Shown: in pieces, positions 61,011-64,000 of the stretch
How the letters are laid out: each line of letters begins with the position of its first letter
How positions within the stretch are numbered: position 1 is the stretch's first letter
Source of the DNA: Planctomycetota bacterium
Lineage (GTDB): Bacteria; Planctomycetota; Phycisphaerae; Phycisphaerales; SM1A02
NCBI GenBank assembly: GCA_022574595.1
Contig: JACZRS010000013.1
Location: 62,001 to 126,000, forward strand
DNA length: 64,000 nucleotides
Reading direction: 5' to 3'
The notes under the pieces: generated by a model
Seen by the model: only the letters and a program-made list of their open reading frames with translations
Databases searched by the model: none
What the model was told of the DNA's origin: nothing
Made by a program: the position numbers and the translations under genes

Positions 61011-64000
61011 ATGTTGTGCAATTACCAAGTGGTGAATAGAGTGTTTGTGGTCGTTGCGATTAGTTTCTGCCTAATTAGCAGGACAGTCCCTGCAGCGGCC
61101 GACATACTTCACGTTCCCGGCGACTACCTGACCATTCAGGAGGCTATTGATGCGGCTATGGAAGGCGACGAGGTAGTAGTCGCGCCCGGCACCTACTTCG
61201 AGAACATCGACCTGCATAGCGACGCAATATCCGTCAGCAGCTCAGGCGGCCCAGACGTGACCACTATCGACGCAGGCGGAAACGGCACAGTTGTGTCCTG
61301 CATCAGGGGGGAGGGTAACCCACCGTGTAGTATCATTCTCGACGGGTTCACCATAACCGGCGGTAACAGTGGCGGAATGGTAAACCAAGGGTCCAGCCCG
61401 ACAGTGATGAACTGTATATTTCTAGGCAATTCAGCAAACTTCGGCGGCGGGATGCAAAACAATGGGCAAAGCCCCACGGTGATGAACTGTTTATTCCTCG
61501 ACAATTCAGCAGAATTCGGTGGCGGGATGGGCAATCTTGGCAGCAGCCCGACTGTTATCAACTGCACATTCAGTGGGAACACGGCAACGGACAGTGGCGG
61601 CGGTATGCAGAACAATGGGGAGGGTCCAGGGGCCGGCACGATGGTGATCAACTGCACGTTCAGTGGGAACACAGCCACTAACAATGGCGGAGGCATACAC
61701 AATGGTTTCAGCAACCCCACGGTGACAAACTGCATTCTGTGGGGTGACAGCCCGGATGAGATCTTCGACTCCAACAGCTCGCCCAGCGTCACCTTCAGTA
61801 ACGTCATGGGTGGCTACGCTGGCGACGGAAACATAGATGCCGATCCGCGCTTCTTCGAAGACGACATGCAGCTCGATCGATTCTCCCCTTGCACGGATGC
61901 TGGTGACAATACTGCCTCTGGCCTGATCGGCATCACGGAGGATCTCGATGGCAATCCCCGCTTCGTTGACGATGCGGGAGTCGCGGACTCCGGCATGGGT
62001 GCTCCGCCCATCATCGACATGGGCGCCTACGAGCGACAGACCGTTTCAGTCAACCTCACCATAAAGCTCACCATCGTCGATTCCATCCAAGAGACGATTG
62101 ACTTCGCGCTGGACGGCGACGAGATCGTGCTAAATACGGGGAACTACAACCAGACCATTAATCTCCTAGGCAAGGCGATCACCTTGCGGAGCACGGACCC
62201 GAACGACCCCGCAGTTGTGGCGGCGACGATTCTCGACGGAACAGGTCTTGAAACCACTGTCATCACTTGCGACTCAGGGGAAAGTACTGACACAGTCATT
62301 GACGGCCTAACCATCACCGGCGGAAACGCAATAAATGGCGGCGGGATGAGCAACTTCTCCAGCAGCCCAACGGTGACCAACTGTTCGTTTATCGGGAACA
62401 TCTCTAGTTTCGGAGGCGGCATTGGTAACCACGACGCCAGTAGCCCTATGGTGGCCTTCTGCACATTCAGCGAGAATTCAGCCAGCTTCGGGGGCGGTAT
62501 GGTCAATTTTAACGACAGCAACCCAGCGGTGATCGACTGCGCGTTTAGCGGGAATACGGGGGTTGGAGGTGGAATATTCAACCTCGGCAGCGACCCAACT
62601 GTGACTAACAGCATCTTCAACGGGAATACGGCTTCCCGAGGCGGCGGGATGGCCAACGACTTCAGTAGTAACCCGACGGTGACAGACTGCACATTCAGCA
62701 ATAACACGGCCAGCGACCTAGGTGGCGGGATGATCAACATTGGCAGTAGCCCGACCGTGACCAACTGCACGTTCATCAATAATTCGGCGTCCTCTAGGGG
62801 CGGCGGGATGAGCAACACCGATAACAGCAGCCCAACGGTGACCGACTGCGCCTTCACTGGGAATTCGGCCGGCTATGGTGGCGGGATGAGCAACCAAGTA
62901 ACAAGTGAACCAGAGGTGATCAACTGCACCTTCGAAGGGAACATGGCCTTTAAGGGCGGCGGGATGATCAATGACACCGGCAGCCCGATTGTGACCAATT
63001 GCACTTTCAGTGGGAATACAGTCACGGGCACTGGAGGAGGCATGGGTAATGACTTCAGCACGCCGATGGTGATCGACTGCACTTTCAATTTGAATACGGC
63101 AAATGAAAACGCCGGCGGTGGAATGGCAAACAACAACAGCAACTCGACGCTAATCAACTGCATTTTCATAGAGAACACGGCACTCTCAGGCGGCGGAATG
63201 GTTAACAGCCAGTGCAACCCGACAATGACCAACTGTTCGTTCATCGGGAACTTAGCTACTTTCGGCGGCGGCGGGATGGCCAACTACAGCTTCAGCGATC
63301 CGATAATGACGAACTGCACGTTTAGAGGGAATGTAGCAGCAGAAGAAGGCGGCGGAATATTCAACCAGTTTGTCAGTAACCCGATCGTGACAAACTGCAC
63401 ATTCAGTGGGAATTTTGCCAGCTTCGGCGGCGGGATGGGAAACATTTCTAGCAGCCCGAACGTAACCAACTGCACGTTTGAGGGGAACTTGGCCGTCATC
63501 GATAACGGCGGCGCGATGTATAACTCCTTCAGCGCCTTTCCAACAGTAAACAACTCCATCTTTTGGTTCAATACCGGAGGAGAGATTGTTGACCATGACA
63601 CTGCAGTGACTGTAGTCAGGTTTAGCAACGTTTCAGGTGGTTTCGTGGGCGAGGGCAACGTCGATGCCGATCCGATGTTTGTAGATGCTGACGGACCAGA
63701 TGACATCCCCGGTACCGATGATGACAATCTGCGCCTGTTACCGGGCTCGCCATGCACCGACGCCGCTGACAATACAGCTGTGCCCGGTGGAATCACGCAA
63801 GACCTCGACGGCAATCCGCGGTTTGTTGATGATCCAGATACGATAGACACTGGCTTTGGCGATCCGCCGATCGTGGATATGGGTGCTTATGAGTTTCAGT
63901 TACCGCCGCCGAATAGTGATCCCGACAATCCCGAACCGGTTGAATCAGGTGAGACCATCTTAGGCGACTTCGATTACGCCACCAGCGACGGGACTTCTTC
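61011..64000 (+). CDS. Giant secreted beta-helix protein, partial at the window end
   Basis: ATG 61011 follows AAGGAGG by eight bases. The frame stays open to the last base (at least 996 codons). The signal peptide (VFVVVAISFCLISRTVPAAA) and the block DILHVPGDYLTIQEAIDAA match the 45229 gene. Two complete modules follow, each starting with an IQE[AT]ID[AF]A..GDE segment (near residues 43 and 357). Each has coils of the form GGGM.N..SSPTV.NCTF.GN.A and closes with SPCTDA.DN...DLDGNPRFVDD...DMGAYE. A third segment begins near residue 965. The end, and any dockerin, lies outside the window. Confidence 0.9.
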   Translation, partial: MLCNYQVVNRVFVVVAISFCLISRTVPAAADILHVPGDYLTIQEAIDAAMEGDEVVVAPGTYFENIDLHSDAISVSSSGGPDVTTIDAGGNGTVVSCIRGEGNPPCSIILDGFTITGGNSGGMVNQGSSPTVMNCIFLGNSANFGGGMQNNGQSPTVMNCLFLDNSAEFGGGMGNLGSSPTVINCTFSGNTATDSGGGMQNNGEGPGAGTMVINCTFSGNTATNNGGGIHNGFSNPTVTNCILWGDSPDEIFDSNSSPSVTFSNVMGGYAGDGNIDADPRFFEDDMQLDRFSPCTDAGDNTASGLIGITEDLDGNPRFVDDAGVADSGMGAPPIIDMGAYERQTVSVNLTIKLTIVDSIQETIDFALDGDEIVLNTGNYNQTINLLGKAITLRSTDPNDPAVVAATILDGTGLETTVITCDSGESTDTVIDGLTITGGNAINGGGMSNFSSSPTVTNCSFIGNISSFGGGIGNHDASSPMVAFCTFSENSASFGGGMVNFNDSNPAVIDCAFSGNTGVGGGIFNLGSDPTVTNSIFNGNTASRGGGMANDFSSNPTVTDCTFSNNTASDLGGGMINIGSSPTVTNCTFINNSASSRGGGMSNTDNSSPTVTDCAFTGNSAGYGGGMSNQVTSEPEVINCTFEGNMAFKGGGMINDTGSPIVTNCTFSGNTVTGTGGGMGNDFSTPMVIDCTFNLNTANENAGGGMANNNSNSTLINCIFIENTALSGGGMVNSQCNPTMTNCSFIGNLATFGGGGMANYSFSDPIMTNCTFRGNVAAEEGGGIFNQFVSNPIVTNCTFSGNFASFGGGMGNISSSPNVTNCTFEGNLAVIDNGGAMYNSFSAFPTVNNSIFWFNTGGEIVDHDTAVTVVRFSNVSGGFVGEGNVDADPMFVDADGPDDIPGTDDDNLRLLPGSPCTDAADNTAVPGGITQDLDGNPRFVDDPDTIDTGFGDPPIVDMGAYEFQLPPPNSDPDNPEPVESGETILGDFDYATSDGTS

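Noticed and set aside
62330-63500. Regularly spaced similar segments that resemble a CRISPR array
   Set aside because: The spacing follows the beta-helix coil length, units vary at third codon positions and the frame stays open, so they are protein repeats.
61193-63850. Series of minus-strand open frames with repeated IPPP and VTVGLL segments
   Set aside because: They are antisense to the repeats of the plus-strand beta-helix gene at 61011, which has a signal peptide, a strong binding site and an uninterrupted frame.
1-64000. Classical defence systems (restriction-modification, CRISPR-Cas, CBASS, toxin-antitoxin)
   Set aside because: No matching genes were recognised apart from the ArdC-like antirestriction protein.

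Overview
The window looks like chromosomal DNA of an uncultured planctomycete of the class Phycisphaerae. The main evidence is a family of secreted proteins ending in a paired dockerin-like C-terminus of the type DGVVNTSDLLILFANWG. Other support comes from CRTAC1/ASPIC-type VCBS proteins fused or linked to TPR modules, HAF-repeat and beta-helix proteins, and a small membrane protein with a CPQCGYDLR...CPECG zinc ribbon. No rRNA gene and no complete tRNA gene was found, so the placement rests on protein families only.

Layout. 1-3440 is the right end of an integrated element: an ArdC-like antirestriction/zincin protein, a clamp-loader-like AAA ATPase and a serine recombinase, ending at a 3' remnant of a tRNA-Leu(CAA) gene. 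3565-10671 holds four secreted, largely helical proteins of unknown function; a second decayed copy of the tRNA T-arm plus flank lies between the first two. 10716-15121 (minus) is a nitrilase gene followed by a TPR-VCBS lipoprotein. 15662-21416 (minus) holds three dockerin proteins (HAF repeats, five-heme cytochrome, VCBS). 21820-25223 (minus) holds a CRTAC1/UnbV lipoprotein and a TPR lipoprotein, preceded by a dead nitrilase start, so it is a rearranged relative of the 10716-15121 pair. 25741-29384 holds small envelope proteins and a membrane glycosyltransferase.

29489-40799 (minus) is a tightly packed ten-gene operon: a VWA protein with a TonB/TolA-type SxxxH anchor helix, a secreted protein, ExbB/TolQ, two ExbD/TolR proteins, two very large unknown proteins, a third secreted protein, a DUF2064 protein and a response regulator. 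I read it as a proton-motive-force-driven envelope machine in which a VWA domain takes the place of the TonB/TolA arm. This is the best candidate for an undescribed system in the window.

40961-42280 is pyrH-frr. 42336-50154 is rich in beta-helix proteins (one with PA14, two with dockerins). 50380-57054 holds housekeeping and accessory genes: DUF3179, an ABC exporter pair, GNAT, pterin carbinolamine dehydratase, GluQ-RS, a DUF192 lipoprotein and a PP2C phosphatase. 57603-64000 holds small lipoproteins, an FG-GAP dockerin protein, a cysteine-rich lipoprotein and a giant beta-helix protein running off the window. Intergenic spaces carry several dispersed palindromic repeat families.
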